DNA from: Forficula auricularia
Lineage: Eukaryota; Arthropoda; Insecta; Dermaptera; Forficulidae
Direction: 5' to 3'
NCBI GenBank assembly: GCA_024734495.1
Contig: JALMQS010000278.1
Span: 434,001 to 498,000 of the forward strand
DNA length: 64,000 nt
A model generated the notes under the pieces. The model was not told the origin of the DNA and did no database searches. It saw only the letters and a program-made list of their open reading frames with translations. A program made the position numbers and the translations under genes. Positions 45,863 through 57,520 of this stretch are shown one piece after another. Position 1 is the stretch's first letter; every line of letters starts with the position of its first letter.

Positions 45863-48175
45863 TGTAAATATATAGATTATAGAAGGGTCTTCCTATGAAA
45901 ACTGGACAGTTTGACCTCTTAAATAAGAAATTGTACGAGTTTATAAGTTTAATCATTATTGTATGGTAAATGTTTTTTTTCTTTTTAACAAACGATATAA
46001 TTTGATCAGATATGCTGATTGGATTTTCCGGTTGAGTGAATCCGGATATAATAATCATCGGCGACGTAATAAATCATAAAAATGCCTTCGAGTTATTTAG
46101 AGTTTGGTTTTGGATTCACTTGATTGCATTCCGATCTTCCAGGCTTCCGGCGTATTCATGGATTCAGATTCGAATTTCAAAAGCTCAATTAAAAATCGAA
46201 TGGTTTTCAGCATAATTGAATTATAAATAGTGCTCACCGCATTGGTATGCTTACGTTGTCAATGAATCGTTTTGTCATTTGCCATTTGAATAGACAACTC
46301 AATTTGGTGTGATCTAGAGAAAGGCGGACGTTTGTTTGTTTGCATCAATTGGGTTGCGAGAAAATAGCAAACAGATGAAGCTACTAAGGTAGGTAATCTC
46401 GGAGAGCAGACAGGACAGAGGGAGAGGTTCAAGTTGAGGAAGGCATTGACTCTAGCTGAGCGCCTGGAGCTGGAGCCCAGTGGCCCTGGACGAAAACCCA
46501 CCAGACGAGGGACGAGCCAAGCAAATTGATCCATTTCAAGACAAGGGGCCTTCCATTCAATATGCGGATAATCGCAATGCAAATATTTATCTTCGATGGT
46601 GATCCTTTGGCAGAGAAGAAATCGTGTGGAGGATTGTTGAAAAAAAGTATCTCTGGAACTAGCCGATTAGATTTTTGATTCTAAGAACCAAATGATCATC
46701 AAAAAAGGAGTTTTTGAATAAGATATAATTCGGAGAAACTTTGCTAGAATTAAAATGAAGCTGGAGAGATCTTTGTTTGTTTTTTAAATATGGATGGAAA
46801 TATATGAACAAAATCTAAAGTTCGAGAATAGGCTCTGAGATTCCTGCACCATCATTATTTTCATATAGTCAAAGAAGAGTCAGTCTTAAAACTGGTTTGA
46901 TGCAACTTTTGCCTCTATTGGATTCTATTCCATACCGATTCTTTCAATTATCTAAAAGTCCCAAATAATATATCCTCAAGTATCGGATAAAATTATTCTA
47001 ATTCAGGTCTTCCCCCTTCCTGATTTCTTCTCTAGAAGATCTGCCAAACTATTCCTCAGCAATCCTGGATGTCTCAAAGTGTTCCATATTATCTAGCTGT
47101 TTTCTTACGTGGATTTTTTTCACAAAGTTCTCTTTTCGCTAATCATATCATTTATAATTTGTTTAAAGAAAAGAAAATTCAGGGGCTAAGATGGGGTAGA
47201 TTTTGTCGCTTTAATTTTTGAAGGAATTAGGTTGTAGGACCTTAAGGAAATTCTAATATTTAGAAGAGCTGGGAAAAACGCATTGACGAGTTAGTTCATT
47301 TTTACCATTGGCCACAAAGAGTGCTTGGGAGTCACGTAAGTACTTAGATGATTTTGGTGAAAGTAATTGACTATATCATAAATTCTTCCATTCCTTATTA
47401 ATTTTTCCTTTGGGTGTATCGTATATATAGTGAAAATATTATTTTGGGAGAATTAGTGATTTTATTTCATCACAGAATATTTTTTTATTTTTACTCTTTC
47501 TTTTACAAATTCATGCGGTACCCCATTATAAAAGAAAATAATTAAAATTCCTTTCAAATTAAATAATCTAAAATTTTATTTATTCTATCAATAAACTATT
47601 TCCGAAATAGGAATTAGAATATCAAGATAAGATTTTACAACTTTTACTAATTTTAAAATATTTTTGATAAGTTAAATTAAACAAAATTGTTGACTACCAG
47701 ATTAAACACAGTCGGATGACTATTTATAATTAATATATTCTAAAGTTGAAATATTCATAATTAATGTACTCTATTAGCATTAGTTACCATCAGTTTGTCT
47801 TACAAATAGCAACATAGTCTTTGAATAGGCAACAAGTAAATAAACAAGTATAAGCCTTCCTTACTAAAGACAAACAAAAACACACCTAAAAGTCAATATT
47901 GAACTATCATAAAATGCGAGAGAAGTAATTATAAATTTAGTCAAAGAAGCCGATATGATATTTCTATTCGTCATGGCGTTCTTATCCATGATGAATAAAT
48001 TTTTTATAAAAAACATATATCCTTAAATGAATTTAATGATTGGTTAATCGTATCGATATTTTAAAATTATTGATTAGGGTCATAGGAAACGTAAAGATTT
48101 TAAGCAGATGATGATTCTTCTCAGATTATAGAAAAATGTGAAGTTTATACTACTATTTATATCTCATTCGGTACG
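45863..48175. other. 2.3 kb without a supported gene; GC-elevated 46360-46560
   Basis: 46360-46560 has balanced composition (GCGCCTGGAGCTGGAGCCC, CAGTGGCCCTGGACG). Both strands are open across part of it: 107 codons on minus (46259-46582) and 55 on plus (about 46366-46530, with RERFKLRKALTLAERLELEP). Neither matches a family I know, and splice signals are weak. The rest is AT-rich. Confidence 0.35.
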
Positions 48176-48183
48176 GTTTAAAG

Positions 48184-48417
48184 CAGAGGTGGCCAACCTA
48201 TGGCACATTCGCCATACCTAGCGCAGTATAAGATTGATTACAAGTGGAGCATTTCATAATAAAATTTCTCAAGGACCCAAGCTCATATTGTCGATTCTTT
48301 CGTTCTACCATATTTCCTTTCATTAGAAAGTTAGAAAAGGTGCTTAAGTTCTATGGCGCATATGAACTCGTATGTGAAAAAATTGGCGCATGGTATATAT
48401 AAGGTTGGTCACCACTG
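48184..48417. mobile_element. hAT (Charlie-like) MITE, 234 bp
   Basis: Starts CAGAGGTGGCCAACCT and ends AGGTTGGTCACCACTG, inverted repeats. Flanking octamers are GTTTAAAG (48176-48183) and ATTTAAAG (48418-48425), 7 of 8. A related right half is at 41745-41826. No coding sequence. Confidence 0.85.
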
Positions 48418-48604
48418 ATTTAAAGAGAAACACTGAGAGTTTTAATTTGTCTCTCTACTAGAATTGATGACCATTCATAATCTTAAGAGTTCTATTATTA
48501 TTAGCCATTATATTTGTATTATGAGTGTTCAATTAAGGACAAGCGCTATTATTATTTTAGGCATAGCCCCCACAAGGGAGGTCCAAGTGCACCTCTGGTT
48601 TCCA

Positions 48605-48962
48605 GGCCCGAGCCCGGGCATGACATTTTTTTAAGGGGGGTATTTTAGAAAAAAGGGCGTGGGGTGACCAACTTAATAAAATAACACATACTTATTCCAT
48701 AATAAGGGACACGCTTCAGCTTTTAGGTCTCGGGCCCGAAAATTGTAGTAATGCTCAAAATGTAGTAGTTTCTCATGTTAGGCGCCTGATGATGCAACCT
48801 GAAGGGCAGAACGTGCAATTTGAATGCATACCCTACCTCTACCAAGCGGCGTTGAATCTCTATCAATTCACAAAAATCGATTTTTTCCTTCCGAAAATTT
48901 TTATTCTCTGCACAGAAATTATTTCTCTATATAAAAAAAATAAACGCCTGAAAATTTCACCT
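48605..48962 (+). repeat. Interspersed repeat family C, copy 2
   Basis: Collinear with 17255-17612. The short frame MMQPEGQNVQFECIPYL is present in both copies, with a synonymous change at Phe. In this copy it runs on into flanking AT-rich sequence for 71 codons in all, which I consider incidental. Upstream GC-rich sequence (GGCCCGAGCCCGGGC) differs from copy 1. Confidence 0.75.
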
Positions 48963-50264
48963 CGAAATATATGTAATATATACTACCTATTTTTTAAGTC
49001 ATAATAAATTTATGTTATTGTAGGTACAGGAAGAAGTTAGCTAATAATATCTTATCGATTTAGTTAGCTTAACTAATTTAAAGACAACTTTTGAGTTTTC
49101 GAATACTATGGCCCAATGATCTACATAGTCAATAGGTAATTTGGATCTTTAAAATAATAAATCAATATCTAAATTTTCTTAGGACTTTTAGAAAGTAATT
49201 GACTCTATATCAACAAATTTTCTATTTCCTATTAATGTTTATTTAAATTTATAAAATAATTACAAAAGACCGCCTAGATGTTACATTTTTTTTAACTCAA
49301 TAGTTAATTTGAATATACATATAATGCAATTTTCAGTGGTATCATTAATTTGTGAGATCCTAGGAATAACTTGTAAAACTCCCTTGTTACCCGAATTCTG
49401 ATTCAAATTTTCTCATTCGTTTCGGGTTAAAATATTTTCTTAGTTGACCCAAAGTAGATCTCAAGTATTATTTATGGCCTCAACTGAAGTTATAAATTTT
49501 TGTCCAATATTTTAAAAATAAGTAATATATATTTCTACTTTTAGTGATTTACAGCTGAAAAAAATTAAAAAGAAAACAGGAAGTTTGATAAAAGTAGCGG
49601 AAAGGAATATATAGTACCTATAAGTTTGGCTGTTATCATTAAACTACTGAGAACTCAAATTCCCTTCAACAGCGAAAATAAAAGGTTCAAAAGTGAAAGT
49701 TATTAGACAGGTATGTATAATAATACGAGAATAGTCCAAGTGATAAAATAGTAGTTTGGAGTTTTAAAATGTCAATCGTCAATGATAATCAATAATTCTA
49801 ATGAAAAACATTTAATGAAAATAAAGGGTTTTGAAAGATGGTCTGTTTTAAAAACCAGGACTCGAGGCATAGAGGGAAGTACGAATTATTCGAAGTTATC
49901 AAAAGTGTGAGAGAAAATTAAGTGGCTAGAAAAGTTTAATCAGTATAACCATTTGGAAAAATTAATGGAGTTTCATACAAAAAAATGTGCATGTATTTGA
50001 TAAACAAAATAATCATCCAAATTATAATTATGTTTCTTCACTGCCGGAAAGGAAAATTGATGGAATTTTAAAAAATGGTTGTATTGAGGTCATTTTAAAT
50101 TAGCTTATTTTCGATTTTTAGTATAGATGTAGACATTTAAGAAGGAAATTAATTAAACAAGTTAAAAAGTCAATATTCGTCGCATTTCTCATTTTCTGCT
50201 GTATTTAGGATTGATGAGTTATCTCTTTATCCTCCGAGCTGCTTGAGATATATGATTATTAACA
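48963..50264. other. AT-rich non-coding stretch
   Basis: Nothing supported. Confidence 0.45.
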
Positions 50265-50723
50265 TATATTTATTTATTTAAATTTAAGAGGAGTAAAAAA
50301 TTACAGAATATTACAAAAGGTTTTTTACAATTGAGATGTGTGGATCATTAATAAAAAAAAAAAAAAAATGAAAATACGTTAAAGAGCCAGCAAGGAAAAA
50401 AGAATAACAAAATGGTAGAGAAACATTCCCTCCCGAAGGGACTCGGGCAAATATGTCAAGAGATCACGATTAAATAAATGTATGCGCGGATCTAGATGTA
50501 CGGATGAAGGAAAGTAATGAATTCCACAGTCGGGATGCGGTAACAATATATATGACCTCTTCACTATCTCAGACCGGTGACTGCGGATATGATTTGAGTC
50601 AGCCAGAAAAGTACTATTATGTATGAATGATTTAAAAGTAAATATGTTGTAGATGATTTCTGACAGATGTGAGATGAAAGTCCATTTATTATATGTAGTA
50701 AACATTACGCGTTTATGATTCAA
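50265..50723 (-). pseudogene. Probable LINE 3' end, decayed
   Basis: On the minus strand a 114-codon frame (50379-50723) contains HRSEIVKRSYILLPHPDCG. It is followed by a 3' UTR-like tail with TTTAAATAAATAAATA, as in the 28565-29160 element. The usual WNSLP block is not present, so either a frameshift has removed it or the clade differs. Assignment rests on layout and tail more than on sequence. Confidence 0.4.
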
Positions 50724-51391
50724 ACCAATTAATAGGATGTGTGTACAAGTTTTTTTTTTTAATAATAATCAATAGTTTAATTAAAAATATTGAATAGGTG
50801 TATTTTTGAATATTGAAAAATTAAAAAGCTATAGGTGAAACCAGAATAGATTGGAATTCTGAAAAATATTTTTTTTTTCCACTTGAAAATGTCGAGGGGG
50901 CATTTTCAAAATCAGATCTAAATTAGTGATTTTCTCAATGTAGGATTACATATTTTAAAATGAGATTAAGTATTTGGCCGATGAGACATAAAAGTACATT
51001 TTGAATCTTTTTTTGTTAATTTGTAAATTCCATTTTTACATTTTTAAATGAGAGAAGTAGGCATAGTTAGGTGGTTAGCTTAGTGTGTTATTTGTAATTG
51101 TATTAAATAAATTGTTATAATTAATTATAATTTAAATAAAAACTTGTCCTTAAATAAATTAAATTACAAAAATATAAGCTTTAACAGCTACATATCAAAC
51201 ATGGAGTTGGGTTGGTAGTGACGATGACGATGATGGTGCAGGGGTCCCGAGTTCAAGCCTCGCTTCCGGCAGAAAATATGACTAGCATATAATTCGGATA
51301 CCTACTGCACTAAGAACTAAAAAAGTAGCAAACTACATTGTATATATGGCTAAATGGGCTTTGGTATTTGAGGATAAAATAAGAGAAAAAT
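50724..51391. other. AT-rich stretch with a SINE head
   Basis: Apart from the tRNA-like segment at 51203-51272, nothing is supported. Confidence 0.4.
51203..51272 (+). repeat. tRNA-like SINE head
   Basis: An A-box-like TTGGTAGTGACG is followed by a T-arm, CCGAG-TTCAAGC-CTCGC (four of five pairs), with the B-box GAGTTCAAGCC. A GATGAC repeat sits between them. No acceptor stem pairs, so this is a degraded tRNA-derived sequence, not a tRNA gene. Confidence 0.45.
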
Positions 51392-51405
51392 ATCTAAGTA
51401 AGAAT

Positions 51406-51599
51406 TAGTAGAGATTGTGGTGTTGGTGCAAGGTGAAACATCTTTAATAAAGATAAGAGTAAATAAATATTATATTTAATATTGATTTACTATGAGTTAA
51501 GGATTCTTGGTCACTAGTTTTAATGTGAAACTAGTGACCAAGAATCTTTAACTCATAATAAATCAATATTAAATATAATATTTATTTACTCTTATCTTT
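51406..51599 (-). mobile_element. Fold-back retroposon-like element with 14-bp duplication
   Basis: Flanked by exact copies of ATCTAAGTAAGAAT (51392-51405 and 51600-51613). On the minus strand it ends with GATGTTTCACCTTGCACC and ACACCACAATCTCTACTA, the same terminal motif as at 4303-4340. The rest is a near-perfect fold-back: AAAGATAAGAGTAAATAAAT … ATTTATTTACTCTTATCTTT, meeting around ACTAGT arms with an 8-base loop. No coding sequence. Confidence 0.75.
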
Positions 51600-51676
51600 A
51601 TCTAAGTAAGAATCTAACGCCAGATTTCACCAACTAAACTCAAACCTTAAATGAATTTTTTGGTACCTTAGTTTAT

Positions 51677-51856
51677 TAACCGAATGTTTTCTACATTTGA
51701 TTCAATCGCGAATCAAATGTAGGGAATTATTGTCAAATATTGAGTGAAAATAATATCTGAACTTATATATTTCTAACTTGAAATAATGATTTTAATAAAT
51801 TTTATAATTTTTCTCATTAATATATCAAAGAATAATTTAATGAGAAAAATTATAAA
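51677..51856. mobile_element. Small insertion with 12-bp duplication
   Basis: Flanked by exact copies of ACCTTAGTTTAT (51665-51676 and 51857-51868). It contains a perfect hairpin CTACATTTGATTC…GAATCAAATGTAG and a second inverted pair, TTTATAATTTTTCTCATTAA … AATGAGAAAAATTATAAA. No coding sequence. It lies only 51 bp after the preceding element's right duplication. Confidence 0.65.
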
Positions 51857-51868
51857 ACCTTAGTTTAT

Positions 51869-54016
51869 GTTTGATTGGTATAATCTATTAGTAAAAGAAT
51901 TAGATTAGTTGAGCTTGGGGTTTAAGCTGGGTAGAAATGACTATAAAAAGCCAAGCAAGCTAAGTATCTTGCATAAGGGAAAATAATTAATAACTTAAAA
52001 ATTAGGAGAGACTATAATGTTTAATAACGAAACTTTTCAAGAAAATATTCTTAAAAAACTGATTAAGTAAATAAAATCAGAGGTTTTGTGTCCTTATTGA
52101 GCGGAATGAAAACTTATTCAAAGGCTTTATCTAAAACTATATCTGATATTATTTGTAGTCATTTGTCACTGTCATCAACCTCCCTTAGAATTTACAACAG
52201 AAGGGTTGGTGATGAATCGTGCACCAATCACTACTACCCTCATATTGCTTACGGGAAAGCTGTCTATTGAGCATCTTCGGTGGAAATGCTCTCTTCATAT
52301 TCCAAAATTTGTCCCTTATTTTATTACACTTTATTATCAAATGGATCAAACAACTAATTTGGGTACTAATAAATAAATGATAAATTGTTTGTTTTAGTGA
52401 TTGATTAAGGGTCCTGGATGGCTAGTAAAATTTAAATAAATAAGATTATTTTTTGATTTGTAATTTTAAATTCCATGGTCAATTTATATTAAGCATGTCA
52501 TTTTTTGAAGAATCTATGTTTATCACTACGATATATGGATAGCTTCTAAACTAATATTAAGATAAAAAACAGAAGACTCTCTCATTTTATTTTATTTTTA
52601 ACCTAAAATAAAAACAATTCTGTTACCATCGACAGTGAAATCTTTTATTCAACTAATAATATTAAGATATTTTTTCTTTTTAGAAAAATTTAATTTAATA
52701 AATAAATAAAAAACCTTATAAAATTACAGTACTTCATTTTGAGAGGAATTTATTATAGGATGAATATATATTAAATTTTAAAGAAGCTATATTATGTTCT
52801 CAATGCATAAGATAAAATAAAAAGCCTTTAAAAATGTATGTAAAAAAACATCAATTTTTAATATACAATTACATTTTTGATTTGAAGATGAAAGATAGCA
52901 TTGCTTGAAAATATTTCGTATTTTTTTAATTAAATATTTTTGGTAGGTAATATCGCGTCTAGTTGGAAATCTTATAGAATTATTAAGATCATTTTTATGG
53001 AATCTTTAAAGTATATTTAAAATTAATGATTTTCTTAAAAATGACATACCCTAGGAGTGAAGTTGAAGTATAATCTTACCTGTAACAAAAAAGAAAACAT
53101 TTTTTTAATAATTTATATATACCTATATATATACTAGATATAAATAATTAATCATATATATATAAAATACAATACATGGTTTATTATTTAGTTAAGTAAA
53201 ACAAAAGAGAAAGTACAATTATTTGGAACAAATTTTTTTCAAATATCAAACATGCCAATATTAACTGCATTCTACCAAGAAGGGAGATAGAAGTCTTATC
53301 TTAGTATGATAAATTTTAACATAAGCAAATAAGGATACCGATAATATCGATTTCTTTTCAGGTCTTATCACACTTAAAATAAATAAACACAGATAAACCA
53401 AGAATTTGGGAAAATTCGAAGGAATGTTAAATGAATGGACTGGATTGAATCAAAACTAGCAAAAAAAAAAAAAATAAATATAATGGCTGGGGGATGAGTC
53501 CCCTCTGATATCGCAATTTAATAATATTTCTACTAAAATCTTAGAATTTGTTCTAAAGATTGATTGAATTCTTTCTCTTTTAAAATCTTGGTTAATCTGA
53601 ACCCGAGCTGATTTTTTGAAAAACATTCCAACTATTTTAAAAATGAAAGATGCTCAAATCTTTAGTTTTATAATAATATAAATTAAATAAAAAATCTCTC
53701 AATCTTTGGGGAAAAACTTTAAGGAAATTGAATTTAAAAAAAATGAATAATAATTTGTACTTAATTTTAAAAGACATTTATAGAATTAGTTACAAAACAA
53801 AAACGTGAGTAAATTCAATGTCTGTTAGTTGAAGACGTGGCAGACTTGAAGTACTAACAAAAAAATCGTAGGGGCACTATATACAAAATGTTAATAAATA
53901 TAGTTCTAAAAAATCATTTTAATAATAACCCCACACTTATATTCTATCTAGGATTGCATAGGGTGCACCTAAGAATGTCACGGGGCACACCAATTGAGAA
54001 TCACTCGATTACATAT
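51869..54016. other. 2.1 kb AT-rich stretch without a supported gene
   Basis: Near 53484 GGGGGATGAGTCCCCTCTG, and at 53978-54007 GGGGCACACCAATTGAGAATCACTCG. The latter resembles a solo hAT (Charlie-type) right end. No left ends or target duplications were found. Confidence 0.4.
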
Positions 54017-54029
54017 TTAATTATTTAAG

Positions 54030-54373
54030 TAAAGTAAAAGAAAAATTTTCAAAAATTTTTTTGGAACTTTTTTTAAAAAAATTTTAGGTAGGTTTCACAT
54101 AAATAAAGATTAGATGCTTGTTTAGCACGACTCAATATATATTTCGGTGTGTCCTTTGTGAACTCTTGAAAATGGGCTTATACCCCGAAATATATATTGA
54201 GTCGTGCTAAACAAGCATCTGATCTTTTATTTATCTACCTAATATTTTATATTTAAAAAAGATCTACCTAGTATTTTATATTAAAAAAAAAACATTTTAA
54301 AAATTTCCAAAAAAATTTCTTTATTTTATTTAATATGTTTCACCAAGAACCTACACCATCTCCCTTAACAAAA
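54030..54373 (+). mobile_element. Fold-back element, 344 bp, with 13-bp duplication
   Basis: Flanked by TTAATTATTTAAG at 54017-54029 and 54374-54386 (exact). Arms AGATGCTTGTTTAGCACGAC and TCAATATATATTTCGG face CCGAAATATATATTGA and GTCGTGCTAAACAAGCATCT. The right end is TTTCACCAAGAACCTACACC ATC-type, matching 4480-4512. At 54165-54190 a TGAAAATGGG-loop-CCCCGAAAT variant of the hairpin motif occurs. Confidence 0.75.
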
Positions 54374-54586
54374 TTAATTATTTAAGCGCAACCATAAGGC
54401 CCTTAGAAGCCGAGACTAGTAGATTTGAAGTTTCATATGGAGAAATCACTGTGGAACTTCTGTCGTTAGATTAAACGAGCCTGTTTACGAATATATATTC
54501 AAATGAGACAAAATAATTAGTGGATGAAATAATTTTTAGATCAACCGGTTTAAATAATTTAGAAGAGAGGCTGATATTCATATGCG

Positions 54587-54781
54587 CATGGGCGTACCTA
54601 GCTTTTTAGTTAGGGGGGGGAGGGGGGAAGACCAAGAGGAAACTGAGGATTACAAATTAATTAATTATAAGAAAGAAAATTAATAAAATAAATTTTTTTC
54701 ATTTAAATTAAAGTTTTTATTGTCAATTTGCGTCTATGGGGGCAGTTGCCTTCCCTCTGATCATACCTAGGTACGCTCATG
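54587..54781. mobile_element. hAT-like MITE, 195 bp
   Basis: Starts CATGGGCGTACCTAG and ends CTAGGTACGCTCATG, inverted repeats. The sub-terminal G-run (GGGGGGGGAGGGGGG) is like that of 39370-39626. No 8-bp duplication is visible (CATATGCG versus GTTGTGAA), so one edge may be misplaced or mutated. Confidence 0.55.
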
Positions 54782-54789
54782 GTTGTGAA

Positions 54790-57270
54790 TTAACCACAAT
54801 TTTGAATATTGTACATTTTAATTAACAACATTATGGGAAGTTAACGATGAATGATAATGCTGTATCTGAGGTGGTGGAATTATATTAAATATGAATATAA
54901 TGACTAGAAATTAAACACGTCAATAGAAATTAATATAGGCAATGCAATTAAATTTCGTAAATACTAATTAACTACTGTTTGTTATATATACCAAAATATA
55001 TATATATGAAATGGGTGTGCTTCAACTTCCCTCTTTAATACTCACTCTGCTTCCCTCTACTCTATATTCACATAATTTGGTATAGGTATATCGCTAGAGG
55101 ACCATAATAAGTTACACTTCCATCAAGCTTCACGACACACAAGAATTTCTACTTTATCCATAAATGAGAAGCAGATATGGGTAAAGTATTGTAATCAGTA
55201 TCTCGCCAACGCATCTTCAAAGGGTCCTCAGGTAAAAACTACTGAACCCATGGTCTCAACCAAAGTCAGAAATTGTAGTATTCAATCAGGTTGAATTTTA
55301 GGACCAGATGGTTTGCGAAAAATTACTTGGAGTCTCGTCCATAGGCCAAAAAGTGCGATTTTTTCATTTAGTCCGGGGGATGGATGTTACCCTTATTTTG
55401 TCTCAGATTTTTCCACATCGTTGAGCGATTGTAACAAAATTGAAAACCGACCATCATACTTTAACAAAATGAAGCGATGATGAGTTTTTAGTACATATCG
55501 GCTCATCAAACATTAATACTTTATTCCATTACTTTTTTAGTTTTTTCTAAATATCTAGAAAATGAATTAACCAAATTTGATGAGATTTAATATTCTAATT
55601 AAGTACTTCGAGGACCACAGAAAAGTTATATAAAGTTTTTTAGTAAAATTATATTTTAAAGTACATTACAGTAAGCAAATACTTAACAAAAAAAGACCAA
55701 TCTGGTTTTTATCTGATTAATAATAAAAGAAATATATGTATTAATATTTGAAATGGCTATGCACAAAGTCTAGCAACGATTCGGTGCAGTTTTTTTTATT
55801 TGAAATTTAGAACTTGACTAGTGATTGAAAAAGAATTGCAAGGCGTATCTGACCCCTTGAACATTTGTGCTGAAAAACAAGCACACGAATTAAAATTATT
55901 TTTATGAAAGAAGGGGGGGGAGACACAAGTGTTTGAGAATGAAAAAGTGATAGTATGAAAGTAAAATTAAAATAATATTTAAATAGCAAAGACTACTAAT
56001 AAATTTAATTTAATGTTAACATATTTATTTATTTGTTCATAGTTGTGAAAGAAAAATATTTTCATTAAAGTGGTCCAAAAATTAGTTTATTTAGCTATTT
56101 TTTATTATGTCCCCATGAATCAAGGAGTGAAACTCTAAATTAATTTATCATAAAGATAAAAATATATATTTTATGAGAAAAATTAATATTCAGAAGATGA
56201 TAAGTTGCTAATAAAATCTTACACAAATTATTCTATTTCGATATAGGTTGTTTTTATCTCCGGGAATCCTAATGATACGAAATGCAAGTTTTACGGAAAT
56301 AGCGTTGTCAAATGTTTTTATTTATTTTCCGGAAGTGCTGATAAAACTGAACCTTTCATGGACATTAACCTATATAGTAATATCAACATAGAAACGAAGG
56401 TTAGATTCCATTCAACGGTAATATTCTAAGAGAAATAGAACTCGAGGCTGGCGATCGAATTGGTCTATAGGCGGGAAAAATAGAAGGGCATCCACACACA
56501 ATCCAGAGTTCAGAAATGGAAATCACAATGCTACTGGTGAAATACAAATGGATATTTCAAAGGCACTCGGCAATTAAATTGGGGTAATATATATTAAAAA
56601 AAAGCTTTATGATTTTCATTAAATGAAATAAGCAAAATATAAAACAAGAACAGCAAATCCTTATTTATACAATTACAAACGAGCTCTTTTAATTAAATAA
56701 TACATTTTTGATCGTTCTTTCACAGTTTTATGTTTCTTTTTATTTAACCTTTCATTTGCATTTTTATAGAATTAATAAATTACTTTTCTCATTCCAAAAG
56801 AAAATGGTTTTAGAAATATATACCTACCTATATATATATACCATATATACGAATTTTCAGTTTATAGCTTATCTTATTTGCAATGATCTAATAGAAAAAT
56901 TTAATTAAAAGTGAAAAACATTTCTAGTTAAAGTGGAAATGTAAATGTTGATTCATGACAAATACATAATTTAAAATATTTTTAACCGACTTCATTACAT
57001 AATAAGAGAAATGAAAAATGATAATATATACCTACGCATTATACATAGATTAAGTTATGCAGTGAGTAAAAGGCGAACTTCGCAGTTGGTGAATATATAT
57101 TTTACTATCTTTGATAAATTTAGCTTTTTTTTATTAGGATTCAGTTCGAAAATAAGTTCAACAAAAGAAAATATTTCTTGACCAAAAGGGGCTACTCCCT
57201 TTCTAGCCCTTGACTCTAAACCTAGACCTGAGGGCTGTATTGAACATCACTCGTCGGTTCTTATACGACG
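54790..57270. other. 2.5 kb without a supported gene
   Basis: Near 56981 TTTTTAACCGACTTCATTA is a remnant of repeat family A on the minus strand. The 60-codon frame at 55807-55989 and the 66-codon frame at 56708-56908 have no recognisable features. 55020-55400 is less AT-rich but featureless. Confidence 0.4.
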
Positions 57271-57520
57271 CTATGCGCGGATCCAGAGGGGGGGGGCGCA
57301 GCCCCCCCCCCCAGCAATGGAGAAATACATTTTTTATATGTATATTTAAAACTATTGAGATAGTTATTTGGAGAGGGGGAAGCTGGCAACTACTGAATTA
57401 AAAATGCACAATGAAATAAAAAAATGTTTTAGAGTAGTATTTTCTTCAATTTACATTAATTAAAACATCTGGTAAAATTTTGTCGATGCTCCCCCCCCCC
57501 CCCAACCAGATTCGCGCCTG
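57271..57520. mobile_element. hAT-like MITE, about 250 bp
   Basis: Left CTATGCGCGGATCCAGAGGG, right CCCAACCAGATTCGCGCCTG, imperfect inverted repeats. Internal G-run and C-runs (GGGGGGGGGCGCAGCCCCC…; CCCCCCCCCCCCCC) are typical of hAT MITEs of this shape. Flanks (TACGACG versus TTCGCCG) could be a diverged duplication. The small frame across its left half is spurious. Confidence 0.5.

Noticed and set aside
45486..46058. 190-codon minus-strand open frame
   Set aside because: Most of it is antisense to repeat family A and to the A-run at about 45800 (poly-Phe); no domain.
53978..54007. hAT-like right end without a left end
   Set aside because: No partner inverted repeat or octamer duplication located, so not called as an element of its own.
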